Of a stretch of DNA of 48,269 nt, positions 7,949-17,961 are shown one piece after another. Within the stretch, counting starts at the first letter, position 1. Every line of letters begins with the position of its first letter. The stretch is from Pyxidicoccus caerfyrddinensis. Lineage in GTDB: Bacteria; Myxococcota; Myxococcia; Myxococcales; Myxococcaceae. The stretch covers positions 1-48,269 of the forward strand of contig NZ_JAAIYA010000047.1 in the NCBI RefSeq assembly GCF_010894405.1. The letters are read 5' to 3'. Both the position numbers and the translations under genes were made by a program. Under the pieces are notes generated by a model, which was given only the letters and a program-made list of their open reading frames with translations, was not told the origin of the DNA and did no database searches.

Positions 7949-9058
7949 ATGTTGCGACCTGTTGCACTCGTCCTGCTGTTGCTCGCCCCGCTGCATGCGC
8001 TCGCCGTGGAGACCCTTCGCATCGCCATCGAGGATGCGGACGGCGAGGTGCGCGTGAGTGGCCGGGGGCTCGCCTTCGGCGCCGACACCGAGGACGCCAC
8101 CTTCGCCCCCATCCCCTCCGGCCAGGCCACCATCCGCCGCCGGGGCGCGAGGCTGGAGGTCAATGGCGCGCCGGTGGTCGGCGACTCCGTGCGCTTCCGC
8201 GCCGGCTCCAGTGCCCCCGACGATGCCGGCCTCCCCGGCGACGAGCCGCTCAAGGCCGGCAGTGCCCAGGTGCGCGGCGACGTCGTCGTGCGCGCCCACC
8301 GCGATGGACTCCAGCTCATCAACGTCATCCCCCTGGAGGACTACCTCGCCGCGGTGCTCGGCAGCGAGATGCCCGTGTCCTTCCCGCCGGAGGCCCTCAA
8401 GGCCCAGGCCGTGGCCGCGCGCACCTATGCCCTCCAGAAGAAGCTGGAGGCGTACAGCAACGCCTTCCACCTGGGCAGCAGCGTGCTCCACCAGGTGTAC
8501 GGCGGCGTCAACCGGGAGGACCCGCGCACCCGCGCCGCCGTGGACGCCACGCGCGGCCAGGTGCTCACCTACGAATTGGCCCCCATCGAGGCCTACTTCC
8601 ACGCCTCCTGCGGCGGCCGCACCGAGTCCGGCCAGGACGCCCTCCAGCGGGATTTGCCCTACCTCCAGCCCGTCGAGTGCCCCTGCGGCAAGCTGCCCGC
8701 CAGCCGCTGGAAGGCCTCCATCTCCGACTCGGAGGTGAAGTCGGCGCTCCACCACCCCGCCCAGGGGCTGCGCGTGTCCGGCCGCACGCCTACCCGCAGG
8801 GTGACGCGCGTCACGCTCGGGGATGGCGCCTCGATGGGCGGGGTGGAGCTCCGCCGCCGGCTTGGCTACACGCGCCTCAAGAGTCTGGACTTCGAGGTGG
8901 AGCGCACCGACCGCGGTTATGTGTTCTCCGGACGCGGCTATGGTCACGGGGCCGGTCTCTGCCAGTGGGGCGCGAAGGCGCTCGCCGACGGAGGCCGGGG
9001 CTACCGGGAGATTCTCTCCCACTACTACCCCGGGGCCGAGCTGCAGCAGCTCTACTGA
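7949..9058 (+). CDS. SpoIID/LytB-domain protein (peptidoglycan glycosylase-like)
   Basis: A 369-residue secreted protein with signal peptide MLRPVALVLLLLAPLHALA. The SpoIID/LytB domain spans about 120-369: IPLEDYLAAVLGSEMP, then ALKAQAVAARTYAL, a CGG segment, and the C-terminal GRGYGHGAGLCQWGA motif typical of the family. In Bacillus, SpoIID is a lytic transglycosylase acting on stem-peptide-free glycan; the glutamate in SEMP is at the catalytic position. Myxobacteria do not make endospores, so a role in cell-wall remodelling is likelier. The ATG at 7949 directly precedes the signal peptide. queA begins 60 bp downstream on the same strand. Confidence 0.9.
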   Translation: MLRPVALVLLLLAPLHALAVETLRIAIEDADGEVRVSGRGLAFGADTEDATFAPIPSGQATIRRRGARLEVNGAPVVGDSVRFRAGSSAPDDAGLPGDEPLKAGSAQVRGDVVVRAHRDGLQLINVIPLEDYLAAVLGSEMPVSFPPEALKAQAVAARTYALQKKLEAYSNAFHLGSSVLHQVYGGVNREDPRTRAAVDATRGQVLTYELAPIEAYFHASCGGRTESGQDALQRDLPYLQPVECPCGKLPASRWKASISDSEVKSALHHPAQGLRVSGRTPTRRVTRVTLGDGASMGGVELRRRLGYTRLKSLDFEVERTDRGYVFSGRGYGHGAGLCQWGAKALADGGRGYREILSHYYPGAELQQLY

Positions 9059-9118
9059 GGCCCTCGTCGACGGCGCGCTTTCCGCGGCGGCGCGGGGGCT
9101 GCTACAAGCGCCAGCCCC

Positions 9119-10200
<1,082 letters not shown>

Positions 10201-10204
<4 letters not shown>

Positions 10205-11403
10205 GCACCATGGACGAGCAGCAGACAGCACAGCGCGGCGAGAAGGGCGACACGCGGGTGGCACCGGGAATGGTGCGCTTCGAGCTGCTCCACGAGGACA
10301 CCGGCACGAAGGCGCGCCGAGGCCGGCTGCACACGCCGCACGGCCCCGTGGAGACGCCCATCTTCATGCCCGTGGGCACCGTGGGCAGCGTCAAGGGCGT
10401 GGGGCCGGATGACCTGCTCACGCTCGACGCGCAGATCATCCTCGGCAACACCTACCACCTGATGCTCCGCCCCGGAGAGGCGCTGGTGAGGGAGCTGGGC
10501 GGCCTGCACCGCTTCGTCTCCTGGAACCGGCCCATGCTCACCGACAGCGGCGGCTTCCAGGTCTTCAGCCTGTCGGAGAAGCGCAAAATCACGGAGGAGG
10601 GCGCCGCCTTCCAGTCGCACCTGGACGGCGCGCGGCACTTCCTCACGCCCGAGCGCTCCATCGACATCCAGGAGACGCTGGGCGCCGACGTCATCATGGC
10701 CTTCGACGAGTGCCCGCCCTCCACCGAGGACCGCACCTATCTGGAGAAGTCCCTGGCGCGCACCACCCGCTGGCTGCACCGGTGCGTGAAGGCGTGGAGC
10801 CGCGAGCGCTCCTCCCTCTTCGGCATCGTCCAGGGCGGCCTCCACGAGGATTTGCGCAAGCGCCACGCCGAGGAGGTGTGCGCGGTGGACCTGCCCGGCT
10901 ACGCGCTGGGCGGCTACTCCGTGGGCGAGGCCCCCGAGGCGATGCACGCGGGCGTGGCGTACTCGGCGCCGCTTCTGCCCCGCGACAAGCCCCGCTACCT
11001 CATGGGCGTGGGCACCCCCGTGGACCTGGTCACCTGCGTGGAGCACGGGGTGGACATGTTCGACTGTGTGCTCCCCACCCGTTGTGCACGCAACGGCCTG
11101 CTCTTCACCTCGGAGGGCAAGCTCGTCATCCGCAACGCGTCATTCGCGAAGGACCCCAGGCCGGTGGACCCTGCGTGCGCCTGCTACACCTGCCGCAACT
11201 TCAGCAGGGCCTACCTCCGCCACCTCTTCGCCGCCGGGGAAATCCTGGCCATGCGCCTCAACACCATCCACAATCTCCACTACTTCCTGGGTTTGATGGC
11301 GGACGTCCGGCGGGCCATCGCCGAGGACCGGTTCGCCACCTTCGCCCGCGAATTCCGCGAGCGCTCCCGGGCCCAGGAAACCGAGCGGACCCGTGGCCGC
11401 TGA
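10201..11403 (+). CDS. tgt: tRNA-guanine transglycosylase
   Basis: A 400-residue bacterial Tgt, which swaps guanine-34 for preQ1 in tRNAs with GUN anticodons. D115 in DSGGFQVF is the general acid/base position and D288 in GVDMFDCVLPTR is the nucleophile position. The zinc site CACYTC plus the downstream Cys/His (MRLNTIHNLHYF) is present. The N-terminus is ~25 residues longer than E. coli Tgt; translation could start at GTG 10201 (overlapping the queA stop) or ATG 10210. The queA-tgt-yajC-secD-secF order is widespread in bacteria. Confidence 0.96.
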
Positions 11404-11438
11404 GCGGGCGGCGGGATTGCCGGGGTTCCCGCGTTCAC

Positions 11439-11467
11439 TTGCTCACATGGGCCCCCCTTGCTAAGAG
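11439..11467 (+). promoter_or_regulatory. Candidate promoter upstream of yajC
   Basis: TTGCTC (11439-11444) and TAAGAG (11462-11467) are separated by 17 bp in the 142-bp gap between tgt and yajC. The gap suggests that the sec genes can be transcribed separately from the queuosine genes. Motif match only, with a weak -10. Confidence 0.25.
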
Positions 11468-11545
11468 GGCCCCCTTTCGGATGGGTTCCTCGGGCAGTGT
11501 GGGGGGCCACCCATCCCGAGCCTTCCTCAACCTACGAGGCAGTCT

Positions 11546-11899
11546 GTGGCTGAGAGCTTTCTGATTCTGGCGCAGGCCGGGGCCGGCGGTAACCCGTTCG
11601 GAACCATGGCCTTCCTGGTCGCGCTGGTGGCGATCATGTACTTCATCATGATCCGCCCCCAGCAGAAGCAGCTGAAGGAGCACCGGGCGCTGCTGGGCGC
11701 GCTGAAGAAGGGGGACGAGGTCGTCACCTCGGGCGGAATGCTCGGGAAGATCCACCTCGTCGATGAGCGGACCGTAACGCTGGAAGTCGCCAGCGGCGTG
11801 CGCATCCGCGTGCTCAAGACTTCCATCAGCGCCAAGGGTGCTGTGGCGGAAGGCGCGCCGGTGGCGGCCGCCGAAGAGAAGAAGAAGGAGGAGAAGTAA
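11546..11899 (+). CDS. yajC: Preprotein translocase auxiliary subunit YajC
   Basis: A 117-residue inner-membrane protein of the SecDF-YajC complex, which assists SecYEG export. It has one N-terminal membrane helix (~18-38, FGTMAFLVALVAIMYFIMIR), then the family hallmark RPQQKQLKEHRALLGALKKG, DEVVTSGGMLGKI and a Lys/Glu tail. The start is a GTG at 11546, supported by GAGG at 11536-11539 six bases upstream. Its TAA shares one base with the secD ATG, as expected for a co-translated pair. Confidence 0.95.
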   Translation: MAESFLILAQAGAGGNPFGTMAFLVALVAIMYFIMIRPQQKQLKEHRALLGALKKGDEVVTSGGMLGKIHLVDERTVTLEVASGVRIRVLKTSISAKGAVAEGAPVAAAEEKKKEEK

Positions 11900-13671
11900 T
11901 GGACCGCGGCTGGTGGTGGAAGTTCGGATTCATTGTCGCGGTGACGCTGGGGACCATCTGGTTCCTCATCCCGACCTATTACTCGCTCGTGGTCCTGGAC
12001 CGCGATCAGCGCAACAACCTGGCGGTGCTCGAGCAGCGCCTGCCGGCGTGGGCGCCTCCCGCGCGGTACCGCCTCAACCTGGGGCTGGACCTGCAGGGTG
12101 GCATCCACATGGTGATGCGCGTGGACACCAAGACGGCGCTGCAGAAGCGCACCGAGCGTCGCGGGCAGCAGATCGCCAGCTACGTGAATGACAAGAAGCT
12201 CGGCGAGGTGACCGCGGATACGGATCCGGAGCAGCTCCAGCTCACCCTGAAGGCCAAGGACCCGGCGACGATGGACGCCATCGAGAAGGAAGTCCTGGCG
12301 ACCTTCACCGACTTCAAGCGCGTCAGCCGGGACGGCGCCACGCTGGTGCTCTCGCCGGACGAGGGCCAGACGAACCGCTTCCGCGAGGAGGCCGTGGACC
12401 AGGCCATGCTCGTCATCCGCCGCCGCATCGACAAGTGGGGCGTGGCGGAAGTGGACGTGCGCAAGCTGGGCACCGACTCCATCCAGATTTCGCTGCCGGG
12501 TCGCAGCAACCCGGAGCAGGCCAAGGAGCTGGTGGGCACCACCGCGCAGCTCGAGTTCCGGATGGTGGACGACACCAATCCCCAGTTCTTCGCGCAGATG
12601 CTCCAGCAGACCCCGCCGCCGGAAGGCAGCAACATCACCCTGACGCAGGAGGGTGGCTTCCCGCAGCTGTCCAGCCCGAGCCGCGAGGCGCTGCTGGCCT
12701 ACGTCAAGGACAAGACGCCGGAAGGCCGCGAGGTGCTCACCGAGTGCATCGCCAACCCGGTGAAGAAGAACGAGTGCTCCGCGTACCGCAGCTTCCTGGT
12801 GGAGAAGAACGTGCCGCTGACGGGCGAGAGCCTGGCGGGCGCGGACGCGTCGCTCGGCAGCCTCAACGAGCCGGAAGTCAACCTCGCCTTCGACGCGCAG
12901 GGCGCGCGCGAGTTCGAGAAGCTGACCGAGGCGGGCGTGGGCCGGCGCATGGCCATCGTCCTGGATGAGAACGTCCACACGGCGCCGAACATCAACGAGA
13001 AGATTGGCGGCGGCCGGGCCCGCATCACCATGGGCCGCATGGGCGCGCGCTCCTTCGAGGAGTGGCTGGGTGAGGCGCAGACGCTGGCGCTGGTGCTGAA
13101 GGCGGGCGCGCTGCCGGCCCCGGTGACGGTGGGCGAAATCCGTCAGGTGGGCGCGAGCCTCGGTGACGAGCTCATCAAGAAGGGCAGCCTCGCGGCGCTG
13201 GTGGGTCTGGCGCTGGTGGTGGTCTTCATGGCCATCTACTACCGCAAGTCCGGCCTCATCGCGGACGTGGCGCTCCTCCTCAACGGCCTGCTCATCCTCG
13301 CGGGGCTGGCGTTCTTCAACGCCACGCTGACGCTACCGGGCATCGCCGGCTTCGTGCTGACGCTGGGAATCGCGGTGGACGCCAACGTGCTCATCAACGA
13401 GCGCATCCGCGAGGAGCTCAGCCACGGCAAGAGCGCGCGGGCGGCGGTGGACCAGGGCTATGACCGCGCCTTCTGGACCATCTTCGACGCGCACGTGACG
13501 ACGCTCATCGCCGGCTTCATCCTGTTCTTCACGGGAACCGGTCCGGTGCGGGGCTTCGCGACCACGCTCATCGTCGGTCTGCTGGCTTCGCTCTTCACGT
13601 CCATCGTGGTGACGCGCGTCATCACCACCTACTTCGTCCACGGCCGCAACGCGCAGCGGGTCTCTGTCTGA
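11899..13671 (+). CDS. secD: Protein translocase subunit SecD
   Basis: A 590-residue RND-type membrane protein that, with SecF, uses the proton motive force to help release exported proteins at the periplasmic side. One N-terminal helix, then the family motif LNLGLDLQGGIHMVMRVD, a large periplasmic domain (P1) to ~residue 400, and five C-terminal membrane helices containing GFVLTLGIAVDANVLINERI and FTGTGPVRGFATTLIVG. Length fits SecD (~600). It overlaps yajC by one base and is followed 28 bp later by secF. Confidence 0.97.
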   Translation: MDRGWWWKFGFIVAVTLGTIWFLIPTYYSLVVLDRDQRNNLAVLEQRLPAWAPPARYRLNLGLDLQGGIHMVMRVDTKTALQKRTERRGQQIASYVNDKKLGEVTADTDPEQLQLTLKAKDPATMDAIEKEVLATFTDFKRVSRDGATLVLSPDEGQTNRFREEAVDQAMLVIRRRIDKWGVAEVDVRKLGTDSIQISLPGRSNPEQAKELVGTTAQLEFRMVDDTNPQFFAQMLQQTPPPEGSNITLTQEGGFPQLSSPSREALLAYVKDKTPEGREVLTECIANPVKKNECSAYRSFLVEKNVPLTGESLAGADASLGSLNEPEVNLAFDAQGAREFEKLTEAGVGRRMAIVLDENVHTAPNINEKIGGGRARITMGRMGARSFEEWLGEAQTLALVLKAGALPAPVTVGEIRQVGASLGDELIKKGSLAALVGLALVVVFMAIYYRKSGLIADVALLLNGLLILAGLAFFNATLTLPGIAGFVLTLGIAVDANVLINERIREELSHGKSARAAVDQGYDRAFWTIFDAHVTTLIAGFILFFTGTGPVRGFATTLIVGLLASLFTSIVVTRVITTYFVHGRNAQRVSV

Positions 13672-13699
13672 CCGGCTCGCCCGGAACGGAATAAGCGCC

Positions 13700-14869
13700 A
13701 TGCAGATTCTCAAGCACAAGACGAACTTCGACTTCATCGGCAAGCGCAAGCCGGCCATCTTCATCTCCACCATCATCAACCTGGCCATCATCGTCGGCAT
13801 CGCCGCGGCGGGGTTCAACCTCGGCGTGGACTTCGCCGGCGGCACGGTGGTGGAGCTGAAGTTCAACCACTCCGTCTCTCCGACCGAGGTCCGTGAGCGC
13901 GCCCAGAAGGGCGGCCTGCACGACGTCAGCGTGCAGAACATCGGCTCCTCGGACGAGAACGCGTTCCTGCTCCGCATGGGCGGCGTCACGCAGCTCACCG
14001 AGGAGAACGCGACCAAGGCCAAGGCGGCCATCCAGGGCCTGGGCACCATCACCAACGTCTACCCGGACCTGGCCAACGGCATCATCAACTTCCGGTCCAC
14101 CACCCAGCTGACCCCCAAGGCCATCCGCGACGCGGTGGTGGCCAGCGGCACCGGCGTGCAGGAAGTCCGTGACCTGGGCGAGAGCTCGTCGGGCCACGGC
14201 TTCGACTACCAGGTCGTCGCCAGCGGCATGGCGGACAAGGTCCGCGAGGTGCTGAGCCAGGGCCAGGAGACGCCGGACTTCGAGCAGCGCCGCGTGGACT
14301 ACGTGGGCCCGCAGGTGGGCAAGCAGCTGCGCAACCGCGGCATCATGGCGCTGGTGTACTCGATGCTCGCCATCCTCATCTACGTGGCGTTCCGCTTCGA
14401 CTTCAAGTTCGGCCCGGGCGCGCTGCTGGCCATGGTTCACGACGTCGTCATGGTGGCGGGCTACTACCTGGTGAGCCGGCGCGAGTTCAACCTCACGTCC
14501 ATCGCCGCGCTGCTGACCATCGTCGGCTACTCGGTGAACGACACCATCGTCATCTACGACCGCATCCGCGAGGACATGGTCAAGTACAAGGGCAAGCCGC
14601 TGGCCGAGGTCATCAACATCGCGGTCAACGACACCCTGGGCCGCACCATCCTCACCTCGGGCGTCACGGCGCTGTCCCTCATCGGTCTGCTCATCTTCGG
14701 CGTGGGCGAAATCTTCGACTTCGCCATGGCGATGCTGGTGGGCATCATCGTGGGCACCTACTCGTCCGTGTACATCGCCAGCCCGCTGACCATCTGGCTG
14801 GACGAGCGCGCCGCGGCGAAGGCGGCCCGCAGCGGCGGCATCGACCGGCAGCAGCCGAACGCGGCCTGA
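13700..14869 (+). CDS. secF: Protein translocase subunit SecF
   Basis: A 389-residue partner of SecD. N-terminal helix (KRKPAIFISTIINLAIIVGI), then FNLGVDFAGGTVVELKF (the SecF signature), a periplasmic domain that is longer than in E. coli SecF (323 residues), and five C-terminal helices with TIVGYSVNDTIVIYDRIRED and TSGVTALSLIGLLIFG. A purine-rich stretch (GGAACGGAATAAG) precedes the ATG. It closes the yajC-secD-secF unit; a strong hairpin follows 40 bp after the stop. Confidence 0.97.
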   Translation: MQILKHKTNFDFIGKRKPAIFISTIINLAIIVGIAAAGFNLGVDFAGGTVVELKFNHSVSPTEVRERAQKGGLHDVSVQNIGSSDENAFLLRMGGVTQLTEENATKAKAAIQGLGTITNVYPDLANGIINFRSTTQLTPKAIRDAVVASGTGVQEVRDLGESSSGHGFDYQVVASGMADKVREVLSQGQETPDFEQRRVDYVGPQVGKQLRNRGIMALVYSMLAILIYVAFRFDFKFGPGALLAMVHDVVMVAGYYLVSRREFNLTSIAALLTIVGYSVNDTIVIYDRIREDMVKYKGKPLAEVINIAVNDTLGRTILTSGVTALSLIGLLIFGVGEIFDFAMAMLVGIIVGTYSSVYIASPLTIWLDERAAAKAARSGGIDRQQPNAA

Positions 14870-14910
14870 GCCCGCACTCCCGCCGGCACCGGTGGGAGCA
14901 GGTGACACGA

Positions 14911-14953
14911 CGAGGGCCCTCCTCCCGCTGTGGGAGGCAGGGCCCTCGGTGTT
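14911..14953. terminator. Bidirectional hairpin between secF and barrel gene
   Basis: Perfect 10-bp outer arms (14911-14920 with 14939-14948) continue into an inner CCTCCC/GGGAGG stem. A short T-containing tail (GTGTTT) follows on the plus strand. It lies between convergent genes and could end both transcripts. Confidence 0.75.
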
Positions 14954-14978
14954 TCCAAGGGCTTGGGGCTTCCGCTCG

Positions 14979-15572
14979 CTAGAAGCGGGCGCCCAGCGTG
15001 AAGGAGGCGTCCAGCAGGCCGCCGTCGGAGTCGTCCAGGGGCTGCGCGGCGAAGTCCTCGTTCAGGAGGACGCGGTACGTGGCGCGGAGGCCCGCGGTGA
15101 GGCCGCCACTGTTGAACTCGACGCCGGCCGCCAGGGGCACCTCCTGCATCGTGTCCGACTCGTAGAGGTCCGCGCCCGTGCCCCGCACGTCCACGTAGGA
15201 CATGCCCACGCCCGCACCCACGAAGGGGCGGATGGAGGTGAGGAAGGGCGGGGACACCTTGAGGAGCGCGCTGCCGCCCTGGCGCAAGAGCGCCGGCTCG
15301 TCCAGCAGGCGGACGTCGCTGACGCCGTTGCGCGAGCCCTCGTAGCCCAGCTCGAAGCCCAGGAAGGTGGTGGGCTGCACGTTGAGCGTCAGGCCCCACG
15401 CGGGGCCGGTGCTCGTCAAGTCACCCAGGTCACCGGTGTAGTCGCCCACGCCGCCGCGCAGGAACACGTTGACGTCTCCTCGCTTGCCTTCCTTGCGCTC
15501 CTGCGCGGCCGCCGTGCCCGCGCTCGCGAGGGCCAGTGCCACCGCACCCGCGATGATGCCTCTTGGAAGCAT
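14979..15572 (-). CDS. Outer-membrane beta-barrel protein
   Basis: A 197-residue protein with a signal peptide (MLPRGIIAGAVALALASAGT, cleavage near AAA-QE). The mature chain is a series of alternating hydrophobic/polar strands (FLRGGVGDYTGDL, WGLTLNVQP, FLGFELGYEGS, IRPFVGAGVGMSYVDV, AGLRATYRVLL) and ends in ...TLGARF. A terminal Phe is the usual signal for barrel assembly. Length suggests 8 strands, as in OmpA/OmpW-like small barrels. An AGGAG seven bases upstream supports the ATG at 15572. Function not assignable. Confidence 0.85.
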   Translation of the reverse strand: MLPRGIIAGAVALALASAGTAAAQERKEGKRGDVNVFLRGGVGDYTGDLGDLTSTGPAWGLTLNVQPTTFLGFELGYEGSRNGVSDVRLLDEPALLRQGGSALLKVSPPFLTSIRPFVGAGVGMSYVDVRGTGADLYESDTMQEVPLAAGVEFNSGGLTAGLRATYRVLLNEDFAAQPLDDSDGGLLDASFTLGARF

Positions 15573-15700
15573 GTTGTTCTCCTGTCAGGTGTGTGCGGTT
15601 CAAGCTGTGCACCGCTTGCCCGGTGCGAAGGGCTGGGGCAGGCGAGAGGGCAGGCGCATGCCTGAACGCGTGTGCAGGAGGGGAAAGGTCGTTCCCAAGG

Positions 15701-15725
15701 TTGACCTTTCCTCGTCAGACGTCTG
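15701..15725. promoter_or_regulatory. TTGACC element next to CAGACGTCTG palindrome
   Basis: In the 226-bp divergent gap between the barrel gene and recJ there is TTGACC (15701-15706), a possible -35, and a perfect 10-bp palindrome CAGACGTCTG (15716-15725), positioned like an operator inside a promoter. No good -10 is visible at normal spacing. The same palindrome occurs once more at 46873-46882. Role uncertain. Confidence 0.25.
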
Positions 15726-15798
15726 AGGTACTGTCGGCCTGTCAAGAATTCGTCCCGGTATCCGCCCCGTTGGGGAGGCCCGGTGAGGAGTGCAACGC

Positions 15799-17511
15799 GT
15801 GCGGTGGTTGCTTCCAGACGTGGTCGAGGAGGAGGTGGCGTCCCTGGCGGGGGAGCTGTCGCTGCACCCGCTCGCGGCGAAGGTGTTGCTGCACCGCGGC
15901 TACCGCACCCCGGAGTCCGCCTCCGCGTTCCTGTCCGACAAGCTGGCGGACCTGCCGGACCCGTTCCGGATGAAGGGCATGCCCGCCGCGGTGGAGCGCC
16001 TCACCCGCGCCCTGCGCATGCGGGAGAAGGTGACGCTGTACGGGGACTACGACGTGGATGGGGTGTGCTCCACGTCGCTGCTCTACCTGTTCCTCAAGGA
16101 GCTGGGCGCCCCACCGGCCACGTACATCCCCCACCGCCTGGATGAGGGCTACGGCCTCAACCTCGCCGCGGTGGAGCGCATCGCCGCGGACGGCACGCGG
16201 GTGCTGGTGACGCTCGACTGCGGCATCACCTCCGTGGCGGAAATCACCCGCGCGAAGGAGCTGGGCCTGGACGTGGTGGTGGTGGACCACCACACGGTGC
16301 CGCCCACGCTGCCCCCGGCGGTGGCGGTGCTCAACCCGCACCAGCCCGGCTGTGAGTACCCCACCAAGGCGCTGTGCGCCGCGGGCGTGGCCTTCAACTT
16401 CTGCATGGGCCTGCGCAAGCGGCTGCGCGACGACGGCTTCTTCGCCACCCGCAAGGAGCCCAACCTCCGTTCCATGATGGACCTGGTGGCCATGGCCACC
16501 GTGGCGGACGTGGTGCCCCTCACCGGCGCCAACCGCATCCTCGTGTCCCACGGCCTCCAGGAGCTGAGCGCCGGCCGCCGCCCGGGCGTGCGCGCCCTCA
16601 AGGAAGCGGCGGGCATGGACCCCGACGCCACCGTCACCGCCGGCCAGGTGGGCTTCCGCCTCGGGCCCCGCATCAACGCCGCGGGCCGGCTGCATGACGC
16701 GTCGTTGGGCCTGCAGCTGCTCACCTCGGAGTCGCCAGAGACGGCGCGCTCGCTGGCGGCGGTGCTGGACCGAGCCAACGCAGAGCGCCAGGGAATCGAA
16801 AGCCACATCCTCACGCAGGCGCTGGCGCAGGCGGAGACGCTCAAGGACGCGCGCGGCTTCGTGCTCTACGACGAAGGCTGGCACCCGGGCGTCATCGGCA
16901 TCGTCGCCTCGCGCGTGGTGGAGCGCTACTACCGGCCCACCGTCATGGTGGGCGTGAAGGACGGGGTGGGGAAGGGCTCGGCGCGCAGCATCGAGGCCTT
17001 CCACCTCTACGACGCGCTCAGTGGCTGCTCGGAGCTGATGACGCGCTTCGGCGGGCACAAGCACGCCGCTGGCCTCACCATCGACGCGGACCGGCTGCCG
17101 GCCTTCCGCGAGGCCTTCGAGAAGATTGCCTTCCAGCGCCTCACCCCGGAGGACCTCATCCCCCGGTGCAAGGTGGACGCAGTGGTGCACGCGCACGAGC
17201 TGGACGCCCACGCCGTGGAGTCGCTCCAGCGCCTGGGGCCCTTCGGCCAGGGCAACCCGGAGCCGGTGCTGGTGCTGCGCAGGCAGGTGGCCCGCCCGCG
17301 CGTGCTGCAGCCCAAGTCGGGCATGGGCAGCGGCCACCTCAAGCTCGCCCTCGCGGACGCGCCGGAGCTGGACGCCATCGGCTTCAACATGGCGGACCGC
17401 GTGACGCTGGTGGAGGGGCCGGTGGACCTGGCCTTCCAGGCCGGCTTCGACACGTTCCGCGGTCAGCGCAAGCTGTCGCTGCGCCTCAAGGACGTCCGCA
17501 GGGCGGCGTGA
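15799..17511 (+). CDS. recJ: Single-stranded-DNA-specific exonuclease RecJ
   Basis: A 570-residue DHH-family 5'-3' ssDNA exonuclease for recombination and mismatch or base-excision repair. Motif I DYDVDG is at 83-88 and the DHH motif at 163-165. The DHHA1 part carries GVIGIVASRVVERYYRPT and RFGGHKHAAG (phosphate-binding Gly/His loop), and the C-terminal OB fold follows (FGQGNPEPVL). Length matches bacterial RecJ (~570). The start was chosen as GTG 15799, giving MRWLLPDV, because GAGGAG (15785-15790) is eight bases upstream; the earlier GTG at 15790 overlaps that ribosome site. Confidence 0.96.
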   Translation: MRWLLPDVVEEEVASLAGELSLHPLAAKVLLHRGYRTPESASAFLSDKLADLPDPFRMKGMPAAVERLTRALRMREKVTLYGDYDVDGVCSTSLLYLFLKELGAPPATYIPHRLDEGYGLNLAAVERIAADGTRVLVTLDCGITSVAEITRAKELGLDVVVVDHHTVPPTLPPAVAVLNPHQPGCEYPTKALCAAGVAFNFCMGLRKRLRDDGFFATRKEPNLRSMMDLVAMATVADVVPLTGANRILVSHGLQELSAGRRPGVRALKEAAGMDPDATVTAGQVGFRLGPRINAAGRLHDASLGLQLLTSESPETARSLAAVLDRANAERQGIESHILTQALAQAETLKDARGFVLYDEGWHPGVIGIVASRVVERYYRPTVMVGVKDGVGKGSARSIEAFHLYDALSGCSELMTRFGGHKHAAGLTIDADRLPAFREAFEKIAFQRLTPEDLIPRCKVDAVVHAHELDAHAVESLQRLGPFGQGNPEPVLVLRRQVARPRVLQPKSGMGSGHLKLALADAPELDAIGFNMADRVTLVEGPVDLAFQAGFDTFRGQRKLSLRLKDVRRAA

Positions 17512-17551
17512 GTGGGACGCTTCCGGGGCCGCTCCTGGCGGCCTCGAAAGG

Positions 17552-17779
17552 CTACGCCAGCCCCCAGCGCACCCGGCCCGGCGTCATCAGCGCGCCGACG
17601 CGGGCCAGCTCGTTGAGCCGGAAGCGCTCCGCCTGACGCTCGAAGGCGTGACGGCACCGCTCCGAGCAGAAGAAGTACCGGCGCTTCTTGTACTCCGCCG
17701 TCGGACGGCCCTCCTGTGTGTCGAGCTCCTTCCCACACACCGGATCCCAGTGCTGCCCCTGCCCCTGAACGCTTTTCAT
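17552..17779 (-). CDS. YHS-domain mini-protein
   Basis: A 75-residue protein built almost entirely of one YHS domain: DPVCGKELD, then AEYKKRRYFFCSERCRHAFE. The Cys residues (one in DPVCG, two in CSERC) suggest metal binding; YHS domains occur in metal-handling ATPases, monooxygenases and free-standing small proteins. Start at 17779 is supported by GGAGG seven bases upstream. It is convergent with recJ and lies 182 bp downstream of the minus-strand barrel/metalloprotease unit. The specific metal is unknown. Confidence 0.85.
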   Translation of the reverse strand: MKSVQGQGQHWDPVCGKELDTQEGRPTAEYKKRRYFFCSERCRHAFERQAERFRLNELARVGALMTPGRVRWGLA

Positions 17780-17961
17780 CACTCGCCTCCCCGCCCCAGG
17801 GAGCTCGCGCCCCCACCCGTGTGGATGGATAAGCACGACGCATGCCGTTGCCCATCTCCTTGGGATGCCAAGAAGGCCGGGCCGGACAGGGGCGGAGAGG
17901 GTGAAGAATTTTCCGCCGCCGCTCCCAGCTCTAGCGAAGGGAGCGGCAGGCGGAGTGTTCT

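Noticed and set aside
17527..17543. A 6-bp hairpin after recJ
   Set aside because: Short stem in GC-rich DNA without a T-run; chance is likely.
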